A DNA stretch of 64,000 nucleotides from Heracleum sosnowskyi (lineage: Eukaryota; Streptophyta; Magnoliopsida; Apiales; Apiaceae), in contig CM061244.1 of NCBI GenBank assembly GCA_030848705.1, forward strand, positions 44,123,190 to 44,187,189. Reading direction: 5' to 3'. A model generated the notes under the pieces. That model saw nothing but the letters and a program-made list of their open reading frames with translations. It was not told the DNA's origin and searched no databases. The position numbers and the translations under genes are program-made. Below are positions 1 to 10,810 of this stretch, piece by piece; the stretch's first letter is position 1; every line of letters starts with the position of its first letter.

Positions 1-251
1 TCTGGGGAGCTAGGCAATGACCCTTTAGATTTTGCATTTGGGTCAGAGCCTTCTCTCGCCGTCTGTGAAGACACTTGGTTCTTTGAACCTTCAACTAGTG
101 AACCTGACCGTAATATGGTCGGAACACCAGTTGCTTCCGTCAATTCCTCCTTGCTAGATTGAGCTATTGGTTCAGATATTGCTTTAGTTAGCGTAGCCCA
201 ATCAGCATCAGAAATCTCTATAAAGGGCTCTTTGGATAATTGAAATGAAGT

Positions 252-1388
252 TTAAACAGTTGCCTCAGTTTCTATTCTTCTCCTTTTAGAGGAAGGCAGA
301 GCTGCTGTTGAAGGGTGTATCTCCTTATGTGGTGCTCCTTTGGCACTATCTCCCTCTACACTCATGGATGTATGAATATTGGGTATAGGAGGGGAAGGAG
401 GTTCGTTTATGGTTTCATTTGGATCTTCCAAAGGCTCTGTGACCGGGGATAGAGATTGTGGGTTTGCAACCTCTTGGTCAGGAATGGCCACTAAGGGCTC
501 TGGATCAACATCCATAGGTTGTGGTTCAGGAGTCAGTTCAGGTTGAGGAATATTACCTTCATTTACCTGTTCCCCTGGGGGTAGAAGTGGTAGGGGCACC
601 GTTCTTAGATAGTCAGTGAGAACAGTGGGTACCCCTGGAAGATGATTCTTTCTTATCAGAGCGGTTATTGCATTGCTCTTCATCTTCATACACTCCATGG
701 TCTCCTCTGCTACAAATGTCTCACGTTCATCATCTGTTAAGACATCATTGAGAATTAGTTGTAGGAACCTAGGATAGAAACAAAGCACATCATCCATGCC
801 TGTTCTTTCATCCAGTGGTCCCATGCATAGAATGACTTGATCAATCACTAATCTTCCTATGTTTATATGCCTATTGTTAGCAATGTCAAACCCTATCTTC
901 TGAAGAAATAAGGGAATACCATGCAGATTTGTCAGCTTGGCAGTAAAAACATGGATTAGTGTGTGAAAGAAGAAGTTCCATGGCTTTGTCAGGTAATGCT
1001 TAAGGAACTCTCCCACAAAGAAGTTTGGTTGTTGACTTCTTATGAGAGTGAAGAAAGCATGTATCTCCTCAGTTGTGGGATCCGGAACATGGTTTTCTGT
1101 TGGAAAATGTAGAATTCTATTAAAGTCATGTTCCGTCACCCTTATTGTTCTGCCCCCTGGCACAACAAAACTGAAGGATCTTATGTTATTCTCACTTGTA
1201 TCTGTGGTGGTTGTGTACAACGCAATCAATTGATCGATGCAAAGGACTACGGGAGTACTCAAAGCATATGCCACTAATGAACGTGTGTTCAGAAACTCTG
1301 CCCATGCACGAAACTGTAAGTTCGTTATGGATTGCAAGTTCTGAAACGAGACATGATTAGTTTTGGTTACGATAAATTCCCCGGCCAT
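252..1388 (-). CDS. Extra 3' ORF of copia element 1 (putative plant transposon protein domain)
   Basis: A 378-codon reading frame starts at ATG 1388 in the position of an env-like ORF downstream of pol. It is not a protease, integrase, RT or gag. Residues about 25-240 form a globular region shared with the ORF at 16343-17296, including the N-I-G-[RK] and Y-P-[RH]-F stretches. Residues about 265-350 are rich in Pro, Glu and Asp, and the tail has a KRRR basic patch that could be a nuclear signal. After the TAA at 252-254 the same frame stays open for about 84 codons to base 1, so the original protein was probably longer and this stop may be a nonsense mutation. The function of this retrotransposon-linked family is unknown to me. 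No transmembrane segment typical of an envelope protein is obvious. Confidence 0.65.
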   Translation of the reverse strand: MAGEFIVTKTNHVSFQNLQSITNLQFRAWAEFLNTRSLVAYALSTPVVLCIDQLIALYTTTTDTSENNIRSFSFVVPGGRTIRVTEHDFNRILHFPTENHVPDPTTEEIHAFFTLIRSQQPNFFVGEFLKHYLTKPWNFFFHTLIHVFTAKLTNLHGIPLFLQKIGFDIANNRHINIGRLVIDQVILCMGPLDERTGMDDVLCFYPRFLQLILNDVLTDDERETFVAEETMECMKMKSNAITALIRKNHLPGVPTVLTDYLRTVPLPLLPPGEQVNEGNIPQPELTPEPQPMDVDPEPLVAIPDQEVANPQSLSPVTEPLEDPNETINEPPSPPIPNIHTSMSVEGDSAKGAPHKEIHPSTAALPSSKRRRIETEATV

Positions 1389-1557
1389 TTTATTTCAAAT
1401 TTCCAGAAAATTAAATTAAACCAAAACTAAAACCAATTAAATTTAATTAATTATTACTAATTAACCAAACTTTTGACAAAGTAACCCCTTTTTAATTATT
1501 GAAACCCTTAACCAAAAACAATTTTCGAAATTAAGAACCCTAAATTGTAAATTTATA

Positions 1558-1828
1558 CTCCCTCCGTCCCACCCAATTGTTATCAATTGGGTTGGGCACG
1601 GAGTTTAACGAAAATGTGTAAAGTAATGGAGAAGAGTAAATAAAAGGATTAAAGTGGTGGGACCCACCAATATTTAAAGTATAAAGTAAGTAAAGTGGAG
1701 GAAAGTGGTGGAAGTAGTTGATTTTTATATTATAAAACTTTACTATTTTAGGAAAGTTTTGGAATGTAAAGAATTGGATGGGACATCCCAAAAAGGAAAG
1801 TGTAAAGAAATGGGTGGGACGGAGGGAG
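1558..1828. mobile_element. Stowaway-like MITE (Tc1/mariner type)
   Basis: The termini are CTCCCTCCGTCCC on the left and its inverse GGGACGGAGGGAG on the right, flanked on both sides by TA (1556-1557 and 1829-1830). This is the known Stowaway terminus with the TA target duplication. Length is 271 bp and there is no coding potential. It is inserted in the spacer of copia element 1, just upstream (minus strand) of the extra 3' ORF. Confidence 0.9.
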
Positions 1829-2198
1829 TAACTTTTAACAAGTCCTTTTCTTGAAGAAATCAATTGGTAAACCAATACAATCTCAACAGAGTTTAGTTTA
1901 TCAAAATTCTTAAAGTTCTTATGTCACTGTCAATAGCTTTTCTTAAGACTGAACTTTCACCTTAACTAAATCTCAAACAAACAGAAGTTTCACGGTTTAA
2001 AGTGAAATGACTGTGATGAAAATGAGTTGTATGAGTGAATAAACAGTGATTTTGAAGAAACTATCGAATGCTTTTGTTCTTGGCTGTATCTCTTTGTTTG
2101 TAAGTATAAAACTCGACAATAGCTTTTCTCAGATCTGTAAACAATGAAAAGAAAAAGAAACTAAGTGCTAGTTAAATACTTTCTGAAACTGTTAGGGG

Positions 2199-2799
2199 TA
2201 GGGCTGAGCAAAACCGAACCGAAACCGAAAAACCGATACCGAAATAAAATCGGTTCAGTTCGGTTTTCAGAATTATGGTTCGGTTAAAAACCGAAAAACC
2301 GAAATATTTTTATATGTTTTTTAAAATTATATATATATTAGCTTAAAACCCGTGTGATGCACAGATTGTTTGTAATAATTATTACTTTTATGTTTTAATA
2401 GGTATTAAAATAAATAAGTAATGATTTGTCCGTGATATTTTTGAAAAAGAAAGTATTTTAGTACGGAAAAATAGAAAAAGTAACATGTTTAAGTTGAAAA
2501 AGTGTAATTCTCTGTATTTTTTTTAGAAAAAGCGGGAATTTTGCTTGAAAAAACCATGTATTTTAGCTGAAAAGGTAATTGATTATAAATAATGTTACTA
2601 TTTAATAATAATTAATAAATTTTTAAAAAAAGTTTTTAAATTTCGGTTTTTTTATAAACCGAACCGAAAAACTGAATTATTTCGGTTCAGTTTTAGTAAA
2701 ACTTCGGTTCGGTTCGGTTTCACAAAATCGATATTTCGGATTTTCGGTTTTTCTAATTCGGTTCGGTTTTTAACCGAATTAACCAAATGATCAGCCCTA
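2199..2799. mobile_element. Non-autonomous hAT-type element
   Basis: The ends are TAGGGCTGAGC and, inverted, TAGGGCTGATC. They are flanked by 8-bp near-identical repeats GTTAGGGG (2191-2198) and GTCAGGGG (2800-2807), 7 of 8 matching, the 8-bp duplication size typical of hAT. Both subterminal parts are packed with the CCGAACCGAAA motif and its inverse CGGTTCGGTTT, so the arms can fold on each other. There is no transposase. The AT-rich centre (about 2320-2660) is unlike the arms and may be a later insertion. Confidence 0.85.
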
Positions 2800-2828
2800 G
2801 TCAGGGGTAATTCTGTCAATACACTGTT

Positions 2829-3185
2829 CGATAGATTTTAAATGAACGTTCGATGATTTTCACTAAGGGGCAAAACTGTCAACTGTACTTCGATAGTTTT
2901 TGAAAAACTATTGAAGTTTATCAGAATCAGAATTTAAAAAGGTTTTGATGAAAACTATCGAAAGTTGTTTCTTTTAAAACTGAAAAACTATCGAGTTATT
3001 TTTAGAAAAACTATCGAGAATTTAAATATTACAAAAGTTAAATTCCATTCGATATTTTTTCAATTGTATTTCAAAATCTATCGAAAAATTATCTTCGATA
3101 GTTTTCTTTTCCTATTAGAAAAACTATCGAAAAATGCATTCGATAGATTTCTTCTAGTACTCAGAAAAACTATCGAATTTTCTAA
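2829..3185. repeat. Dispersed short-motif array (AACTATCGA)
   Basis: In the spacer of copia element 1 the motif AAACTATCGAA or its inverse TTCGATAGTTT recurs about a dozen times in some 350 bases, at irregular spacing, embedded in AT-rich DNA. A few weaker copies occur near 2050-2130. It lies at the position where the element at 16278-23867 carries an array of a different motif (TTCGAGAACTC). Confidence 0.75.
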
Positions 3186-3671
3186 ATTTGATATTTTTGC
3201 TTCTGTCTGATTTCTAAAACATGTTCTTGTTAAAAAAATCAAACTTTTTAATTCTATATCAAGTTTTAATTTGAATAAACTTTTACAAATTTACCAAAAT
3301 CAATGGTTAACAGAAAATTCACAATTTTCTTAGAATAAAATCAACTAGATATCATCAAATGATATTAATCAATTAAAATCCAATAAATTATGCTGCATTA
3401 ATCTACAATGTTAAAAAACAAAGTAAATTAATTCATATTAAATAGATGCTTGAATATTTAGAACAAATATTAGCACCTAAATAATTTTAGAATTAATAAC
3501 CAATTAAATGTCAGAAGATATATCATCCATAATTATGACATAAAATTAGTACAATAATCCTAACTACGAGAATTGCTCCAGAAAATAAATTCACGAGTCC
3601 TAAGGATATAGAAATTCTTAAACTCATGTATTCACTAGGACTATCATGTAGTTACTGACTTCTAATCAAAA

Positions 3672-4394
3672 TCAATTAGAAAGATTTAACATCCCAAGTT
3701 CACCAACCAGCCTTGAAAAAGTGGATTCATCAAGCGGTTTAGTAAAGATGTCTGCAATTTGTTCCTCTGTGGGTACAAAGTGTAACTCCACAGTTCCATT
3801 CATGACATGCTCTCAGATAAAATGATACCTGATGTCGATGTGCTTCGTCCTCGAGTGTTACAATGGGTTGTTAGAGATTGCTATGGCACTTGTGTTGTCG
3901 TAAAATATTGGAATCTTTGTCAACAAAAGCCCATAGTCACATAGTTGGTTTCTCATCCACAAGATCTGAGCACAGCAGCTACCAGCAGCAATGTATTCAG
4001 CCTCAGCTGTTGATGTGGACACTGAATGTTGCTTCTTGCTATACCAGGAAACTAACCTTCTTCCAAAAAACTAACAGCTTCCTGAAGTACTCTTCCGATC
4101 AATCTTACAACCTGCAAAATCTGAGTCTGTGTATCCAATAAGATCAAATCATGTATCTTTAGGGTACCAAATTCCAAGATTTGGGGTCCCCTTAAGATAT
4201 CTAAATATTCTCGTAACAGCTATTAGATGAGATTCTTTAGGATCAGACTGAAACCTAGCACACAAGCATGTTGCAAACATTATATCTGGTCTACTTGCAG
4301 TGAGATAAAGTAATGAGCCTATCATACCTCTGTAGCCTGTGATGTCAACCTTCTTACCAGTTTCATCCTTATCAAGCTTAGTGGCAGTTGGCAT
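3672..4394 (-). pseudogene. Copia pol remnant: end of RT and RNase H (element 1)
   Basis: The frame from 4394 down reads the end of the reverse transcriptase domain (Y-R-G-M-I-G-S-L-L-Y-L-T and S-R-P-D-I-M-F) and then RNase H (S-T-A-E-A-E-Y-I-A near 3990, K-H-I-D-I-R-Y-H-F near 3830), ending L-G-M-L-N with a TGA at 3674-3672. At least two further in-frame stops and a frame change interrupt it, for example just after 4149. The RT active site and everything upstream are missing. Sequence similarity is closest to the fragment at 43960-44300, so elements 1 and 3 belong to one family. Confidence 0.85.
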
Positions 4395-4843
4395 ATAGAA
4401 TATAGAATTGGAATTGTCGTAACAAGGTTGTCGATTGTACCGACACCTGGCGTATAGGATATAGAATTAGAATGTTTTTAAATGGACCAATAATGGTCGG
4501 ACCAGATTCGTGGTCGAAATTAATTAAGGCCAAGATGGCCAAGGATCCTAGGGGAGGACTTTGCTATAAGCGGGTCCGGGGTTGATGCGTGACTGATCAG
4601 CAGCTCAACCTTTGTGATTTATAAAAGTATAAAAATCCAATTCTAATATCACTTCTTATATCTGAGATTGAATTCATTCATATGTTCTGTACTGGTGAGT
4701 TATAACCTGATATTCAGGTTGATTCGTTTGCTTAGAGTTGTTGGTTTCAGAAGATGTTGTGAATGGAACTGTTATCTTTCAAAATAGTATTTTGTACAAA
4801 CTATGGTCTTGAAGACGTATGAGTTTATATTTATTTCATATTT
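4395..4843 (+). mobile_element. Gypsy-type LTR, left fragment
   Basis: This piece and 15613-16277 become one continuous stretch of about 1.1 kb when the CACTA is removed. It contains a TATA-like TTATAAAAG near 4619 on the plus strand. The joined sequence ends at 16277 with CCCCGGATTTGGGGCGTTACA-type bases, a terminus I associate with Ty3/gypsy chromovirus LTRs. The 5' terminus is not sharply defined; a TGTCGTAAC near 4417 is one candidate. No flanking duplication matching the right end (TGTGA) was found. No coding potential. Confidence 0.5.
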
Positions 4844-5405
4844 CACTACGTCAAATTTGGGCTTTCGTCACTCTTTTGTACAATAAGGGCTGTGACACTT
4901 TGGAAAAAACGAGTGGCTAAAGGTCATCGTCCCAAGTTTTAGCCACACAATTATTTTTTGAGTGACCAAAAACACATTTTTTGGCAGATTTAGTCACAAT
5001 TTATAAAAGTGTGACAATTGAGAGATGAAACAACATGTTTTTTTTGTTGACTTTGACCGAATCCAACATTTATAGTCATACTTGAGAGATAGAAGTGTGA
5101 CAAATAATAGTGACGCTTCTTTGCTGTATCTAAATGTTACCAAACGGTCACAGTCATTTTCGGTGATGTGGCTAAATGTGAAATAACCTATGGTCACTAC
5201 ATTTTATATGTGACTAAAAAGTAGAGTTTTCTGCATTATGTCAGATCTTTGTTCGCTAAGGCAGCTAAAAACTAGTGACTGTATTATTGTGTGACTAAAA
5301 AGTACTCTGTTTTCAGGAACAGAGCATTCTGTTTTGAGGATCCTCATTTCCAACTGATCTGTCACATTATTACATTTGGGTGTGGCAAAATATTTGACCA
5401 CTGGA
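4844..5405. repeat. CACTA left terminal and subterminal repeat region
   Basis: Begins with the terminal inverted repeat (4844-4871). It then carries many copies of a short degenerate motif, TAGYCACA / TGTGRCTA (for example near 4913, 4940, 4993, 5170 and 5208). In En/Spm the subterminal repeats are the binding sites for the element's DNA-binding protein; that role here is inferred. Some short reading frames occur but look accidental. Confidence 0.8.
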
Positions 5406-5654
5406 CATGAAGTATTGGTATAGCAGATTAACCAGAGATGAGAAACACAAACTTGATTTATCCAAGTTGCATACCAGATGAGCTTAAAACTTGATAATGA
5501 AGCTTAAAACTAGAACAATTCAACTAATCCATGTCATTCAGCCAACATTAGAATTCACCATTACATATTAATTCTTCATCAAATAAAAAACAAAGAAAAT
5601 GACCAAGACAATGATAACATTATACAACTTCCCACGTATGACATGAACCTCCTT

Positions 5655-6004
5655 TCAAAGATCTTCAACTGTTGACATGCAGTTTTGCAGGTCAGTCTTC
5701 ACAACATCAACTTCTTTCTGGATCTTGATCTTCATGCCAACTGGTTCAGGATCAATCCATTCCCAAAACGAACATTTGGGTCCAGAAGACTTGAAAAGGG
5801 AATTCAAATTAAAAGCTGTTTATTAAATTAAACAGATGAAACTGATAGACATCAGCTTACCAATGAACTTGATTTGTGGCACACCCGAAATCTTCTTCCA
5901 GGGTTGTCAAGTGTGTTTGATGTTCTAATCCGGGCAGGAAGACCACAGTAGCACAGATCACATCGATTTTGGTTTGAGCTGTAGGAATTTGAAGACGACA
6001 TCAT
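5655..6004 (-). CDS. GRF-type zinc-finger protein carried by the CACTA
   Basis: Two exons on the minus strand: 6004-5861 and 5789-5655, joined by a GTAAGC donor and a CAAG acceptor, giving 92 codons. The product has the GRF zinc-finger pattern C-x-C-x(3)-P-A, then N-P-G-R-R-F-x-x-C, then C-x-F-W-x-W. The intron falls between the third and fourth ligand cysteines, as in many plant GRF genes. After the finger comes a short helical tail (K-E-V-D-V-V-K-T-D-L) ending in TGA. GRF fingers bind nucleic acid in several DNA-processing proteins; no enzymatic domain is present here. The gene lies between the transposase and the left subterminal repeats in the same orientation. The start is chosen at the first of two adjacent ATGs; an upstream exon cannot be excluded. 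Confidence 0.7.
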
Positions 6005-6143
6005 GATCAGGCCTCTTTCTTTGCACACACCTGGAGAAAATAACAGGAATTCAAACAGAGCATATAATTTAACCATACAATAGAATTTAGCATTACATAA
6101 AAAACATGGAAAATGACAAACATAATGATAATAATTACCGGAT

Positions 6144-9100
6144 TCAGTTAGCATTACGTATAATAATACCCTTACAGTCCTGTCTAAAGTAATCATCACG
6201 AGATTCATTACCCAAGTCACGTGGATCTACATGTGGTAATATATTATCATTGTGAGGAAAAATTACAGTACTGAAATCCTCATTGACATCATCGTACAGA
6301 TCTCTATAATTCTTAGGAGGTGTCATCAAGACAATAGACATTTTTTTATCCAGCTGGTCTTTAACATAAAACACCTGTCGTGCTTGTGAGGCCAATATGA
6401 ACGGATCATCCTTGTGGCCTAATCTGTTAAGTTCGACCAACGTGTAACCCAGGCCATCTTGCTTGACACCATTTCTACTGTCAACCCAGTCGCACATGAA
6501 AAGAGGAATTTTCTTAATATGATAATCTAGTACCCATATCTCTCGTAGAACCCCATAATAAAAGTTCTTTCCATAGGTTACTACTTCTTTAGAAATGTGC
6601 ATCTCAGTTGCCTCTACACAAACCCCACTGTTCTGGTGAATTCTGCCATCACGAATTTTTGTACGAAATGTATAGCCATTGATGTCATATACATCATATT
6701 TGTTCACGATTCTGCGTGCTCCATGTGAGATCCACTTAACTGTTTCTGATACACTTTCGTTGGAGATCGATAACTCGCTTTCAACCTAAATTACACAATA
6801 ACAAGGATAAGATTCAGCTTGCACAAATTACAATTGAGAAAAAACTAAGATCATACTGATTTAAATATTACCTTGTTGCGTAACCAGTGACCAAACGTTG
6901 TGCTATGCTCTTTCTCCAGCCATGCTTGTCGTTTACCAGGATGTTTGTTTTCCAAAAATGTCATGTGTTGTCTGCAAGTACAAAAATGAGTATCAAATCT
7001 GATCCTACTGTTAAATAAAAGAAAAACACAAATAAACATGTTCAGTAGGAGTCCTTACTCGATATACGGCACAACTTCAGGCGTATTTTGCAGTACATAG
7101 AAATGTGCTTTCATGTAGAGATCTTGAGAAACTTCAACTGGTTTACCAGTTGAAAAAGGAATTCCCTCTTCATTACCATTTTCAGATGTGTTGTGCTGGT
7201 GTTCTGGAATATCAATGGACCTCATGCATTTTTTGTATTCGTTGAAGAACGCAATTGTTTCTTCTGCAATATGCTCCTCAGCAATGCATCCTTCTGGGTA
7301 AGCTTTGTTCCGCACATGCCCTTTAATAACTTTCATCATCCTCTCAAAGGGATACATCCACCGAAAGCATATTGGGCCACATAATTTGACCTCTCTAACA
7401 AGGTGCACAGTTAGATGAAGCATAACATCAAGAAAGGATGGGGTAAAGTATTTCTCCATCAAGCACAGTGTAACACAAAGCTCCTCATGCAATTTATCGA
7501 GTTCTTCTACATTGATTTCTTTGCTACATATTGATTTGAAAAAAAAACAAAGTCTGATAATAGCATATCTTGTGGGTTTAGGCATGATAGACCGTATTGC
7601 AATTGGCAAGAACTGTTGCATAAGCATATGGTAATCATGTGATTTAAGTCCCATAAGCTTCCTATCCTTTTCATTCACCAAACTAGAAAAGTTGGAACAA
7701 TAACCTTGCGGAGCCCTTAAGTTGTGTAATGTGCCACAGAACATGTCTTTTTCATCTTTAGTTAATGTGTAGCAGGCTGCAGGAAGTAATGTCTTCTCGC
7801 CTTGACTTTTAGCCTGCAACTCTTGTCTTATCCCAAAATGTGCCAGATCCTTTCGAGCTTGCAACCCATCTTTCGTCTTGCCCGGAACATTTAGTAATGT
7901 TCCGATAATACTCTCAGCCACATTCTTCTCAGTGTGCATGAAATCAATACAATGTTGGACCAAATTATACCGCCAATACCTAAGTCGTCGATTCCATATG
8001 TTGAATTTCTTCCAATAGGTCTGTTCTTTCTGTCCGGAATTTGTGCTACCACCCCCTTGTGATTTTCTCTTTTTTGTTTTCCCCCCTCTTCCAGTCGAAG
8101 TCTCCATCAGTTCTGAATCTTTATCCTTAAATCCCTTCCCCCACATATTCCGAATAAATTTAACCTCGTTGAATATTTCTTCCCCTGTCATAGGATCTGC
8201 AGCAGTTCCCCACTCTTCTTTTCCATTGAATGCCTTAGTTTGCTTTCTGAAGGGATGACTATATGGTAGATATCTTCGGTGACCACCATAACTCTGCTTG
8301 GCAGAGAACGGAAGTCTTACACAATGAGTTTCTTTCCTGCACACCACACAACCATGGAATCCACTATAAGGACAGCCACATAATGCACCAAGAGCAGGGT
8401 AATCATTAATCGTCCATAAGACAACAGCACGTAAAGTGAATTGTTCCTGTGCATAGGAATCATATGTTTCAACACCTTCTTCAAACAAGAGCTCCAGATC
8501 ATCGATCAAAGGATCCAAAAACACATCGATATCGTTTCCAGGCGTTCCCGATATTAATAACGAAAGCATGATGAACTTTCTTTTCATACACAACCAAGGT
8601 GGAAGGTTGTAAATGACAGTTAATACTGGCCACACACTGTGATTCCTATTCCCTCTGTTTACATCAACCCCGTCTGTGGAAATGCCAAGCCGAAGATTTC
8701 TTGGATCAGATGCAATTTCCGGAAATTTGTCGTCTATTGCTTTCCATGCAGGTGAATCAGATGGGTGCCGTAGAACACCGGGCTTTTTCGAACTGGTGGA
8801 GTGCCATATCAAATCTTTTGATATGCTTTTCACTTTATAAAGTCGTTTCAGTCGTGGAATAAGGGGGAAGTACCATAATACCTTTGTAGGAAAATTTTCG
8901 TATATGACTTTAGTCTTCTCATCCACCTTCCACCGTGACATGCCACAAGTTGGACATACCACCATGTCCTTGTAATCCTTCCTGTAAAGAATGCAGTTGT
9001 TAATGCAAGCATGTATCTTTTCGTATCTTGACCCCATTGCTGTCATTATCTTTTTGGCCTCATATGTGTTGTTCACCATCTCGTTACCTTCTGCAGGCAG

Positions 9101-9601
9101 CATCCTTTTCAACAGAAGTAGAATTTCAGTAAAGCAATTATTTGTCATTCCATGCTTACTCTTCAAGTTTAGTAGTTCAACTGTTGCAGACAACTTTGTG
9201 AAGTTAGGACAATATTTATACAAGGGCTTCTCCGCATCTGCAAGTAGTTCTTGAAACTTGTCAATGTCAGCTATGAAATTGTCTTCCGTAGCTTTTACCA
9301 TTTCTATTGTTTCTGCAGCATCTATTGGAAATTCTACTGCATCAAACTGGTTGAAAGTTGTTGGCTTGTCTTCCTCTCCATGTTTAATCCACCTTGTATA
9401 ATTCCGATCGAATCCCTTAACGAGTAAGTGGTAATGGACCTCATCCACCGAAAGAGAGAAGTGGTTTAAACAGCTTACACATGGACATGGAATAGTCTTC
9501 GTTGACATATTCAGATGAGAAACCGCAAAATCGATAAATGCTACAACTCCATCCATATATGGTTCACTGTTTCTATCGGTTACCATCCAAGACTTATCCA
9601 T
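6144..9601 (-). CDS. CACTA transposase, TNP2 family
   Basis: Three exons (9601-7059, 6971-6872, 6785-6144) splice through GTAAGG/TGCAG and GTAATA/TTTAG sites with conserved phase, giving 1094 codons with no internal stop. Residues 1-77 form the transposase-associated domain with a C-P-C-x(2)-C cluster. A C-P-T-C-G zinc motif lies at 216-220. The tnp2 catalytic core spans about 230-440, with S-T-D-G-V at 308-312 and D-I-D-V-F-L-D-P-L near 357. DUF4218 covers about 640-770 and DUF4216 lies in the last exon. It should act in the nucleus, excising and inserting elements by their CACTA ends. The length fits the family and the gene looks functional. It is divergent from the accessory gene at 11394. 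Confidence 0.93.
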
Positions 9602-10027
9602 AACTACAGCCTATACTTTGAAGCTTTAATACATATCAACTAAAGCAATTACGAGCATATTACAGCATAACTAAACCAATTACGAGCATATTAGAGCATA
9701 ACTACAGCAATTACGAGCATATATCAAAGTATGAGTTACTGAAATTACGACCAATTACGAGCATATTAACACATGACTTACTGAAATTAGGGATGAAATC
9801 GTTGTGGATGAAAGTATGAGTGGTTTTTGTCGGCTGCTTGTTTGAAGCTACTTGTTTGAATCCGATTAGAAGCGGCAGCTAGTGTGGTTTCCAATTGAGA
9901 GAATAAACTTTCCACTTAGGTATTTGACCCCCATAGCCGCGCGCTACTCCCTCTGGACTGAACCTGTTCAAGGCCCAATTAGAATAGTGTTGGCCCAAAT
10001 AGAATAGTGTTGGCCCAAATAAAAATA
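9602..10027. promoter_or_regulatory. Upstream region of the TNP2 gene
   Basis: No reading frame of note. It contains imperfect short repeats around 9625-9770 (TTACGAGCATAT, about four copies) and a direct repeat of AATAGTGTTGGCCCAAAT at 9983-10020. It should hold the 5' untranslated region and part of the promoter of the minus-strand transposase; no clear TATA box was fixed. Confidence 0.45.
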
Positions 10028-10810
10028 ACGAGATTCGACCCCGAAAGTGGAAATAATTTTTTTTAATGCATTTTTCGACGATCCAACCGTACGGATGTTA
10101 ATAGATACGCATTGTGATGTTGGGGAAAAATAATCGAAAAATCGGGAATTTATCTTGTACGACTTTTTAGAGGGATCTGACCAAAGTACTACTCGAAAGA
10201 ACGAGATTCGACCCCGAAAGTGGAAATAATTTTTTTTAATGCATTTTTCGACGATCCAACCATACGGATGTTAATAGATACGCATTGTGATGTTGGGGAA
10301 AAATAATCGAAAAATCGGGAATTTATCTTGTACGACATTTTTAGAGGGATCTGGCCAAAGTACTACTCGAAAGAACGAGATTCGACCCCGAAAGTGGAAA
10401 TAATTTTTTTTAATGCATTTTTCGACGATCCAACCGTACGGATGTTAATAGATACGCATTGTGATGTTGGGGAAAAATAATCGAAAAATCGGGAATTTAT
10501 CTTGTACGTCATTTTTAGAGGGATCTGGCCAAAGTACTACTCGAAAGAACGAGATTCGACCCCGAAAGTGGAAATAATTTCTTTAAATGCATTTTTCGAC
10601 GATCCAACCGTACGGATGTTAATAGATACGCATTGTGATGTTGGGGAAAAATAATCGAAAAATCGGGAATTTATCTTGTACGACATTTTTAGAGGGATCT
10701 GGCCAAAGTACTACTCGAAAGAACGAGATTCGACCCCGAAAGTGGAAATAATTTTTTTAAATGCATTTTTCGACGATCCAACCGTACGGATGTTAATAGA
10801 TACACATTTT
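10028..10810. repeat. 174-bp tandem repeat, about 4.5 copies
   Basis: Units begin with ACGAGATTCGACCCCG at 10028, 10201, 10375, 10549 and 10723, giving periods of 173, 174, 174 and 174 bp. The last unit breaks off near 10805. Copies are nearly identical, differing by a few substitutions and single-base indels. Each holds AACCGTACGGATG and CGAAAAATCGGGAA. The array lies between the divergent transposase and accessory genes of the CACTA, so it sits in their shared promoter region. Confidence 0.95.

Larger units (their letters stand above)
1..4394 (-). mobile_element. Copia element 1 (Sirevirus-like), 3' portion
   Basis: Reading on the minus strand, this piece holds the end of pol (RT/RNase H, 4394-3672), a spacer of about 2.3 kb, and a long extra ORF (1388-252) that stays open beyond its first stop to the window edge. 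A pol-spacer-extra ORF order is known from the Sirevirus branch of Ty1/copia, and the same layout is seen in the element at 16278-23867. The 5' side is cut off abruptly at 4394, where a gypsy-type LTR begins. The 3' LTR, if it exists, lies left of the window. Two small DNA transposons (1558-1828 and 2199-2799) sit in the spacer. Confidence 0.8.

Noticed and set aside
2330..2370. ACCCGTG...GCAC-like sequence resembling a Helitron 3' hairpin
   Set aside because: The stem is weak, the CTRR end is not clear in either direction, and no paired 5' end was found; it lies in the centre of the hAT-type element.
2829..3185. CRISPR-like regular repeats
   Set aside because: The motif spacing is irregular, the motif is short and inverted copies occur; this is a plant retrotransposon spacer, not a CRISPR array.
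7193..9254. Plus-strand frames opposite the TNP2 gene
   Set aside because: They are antisense shadows of a well-supported transposase exon.
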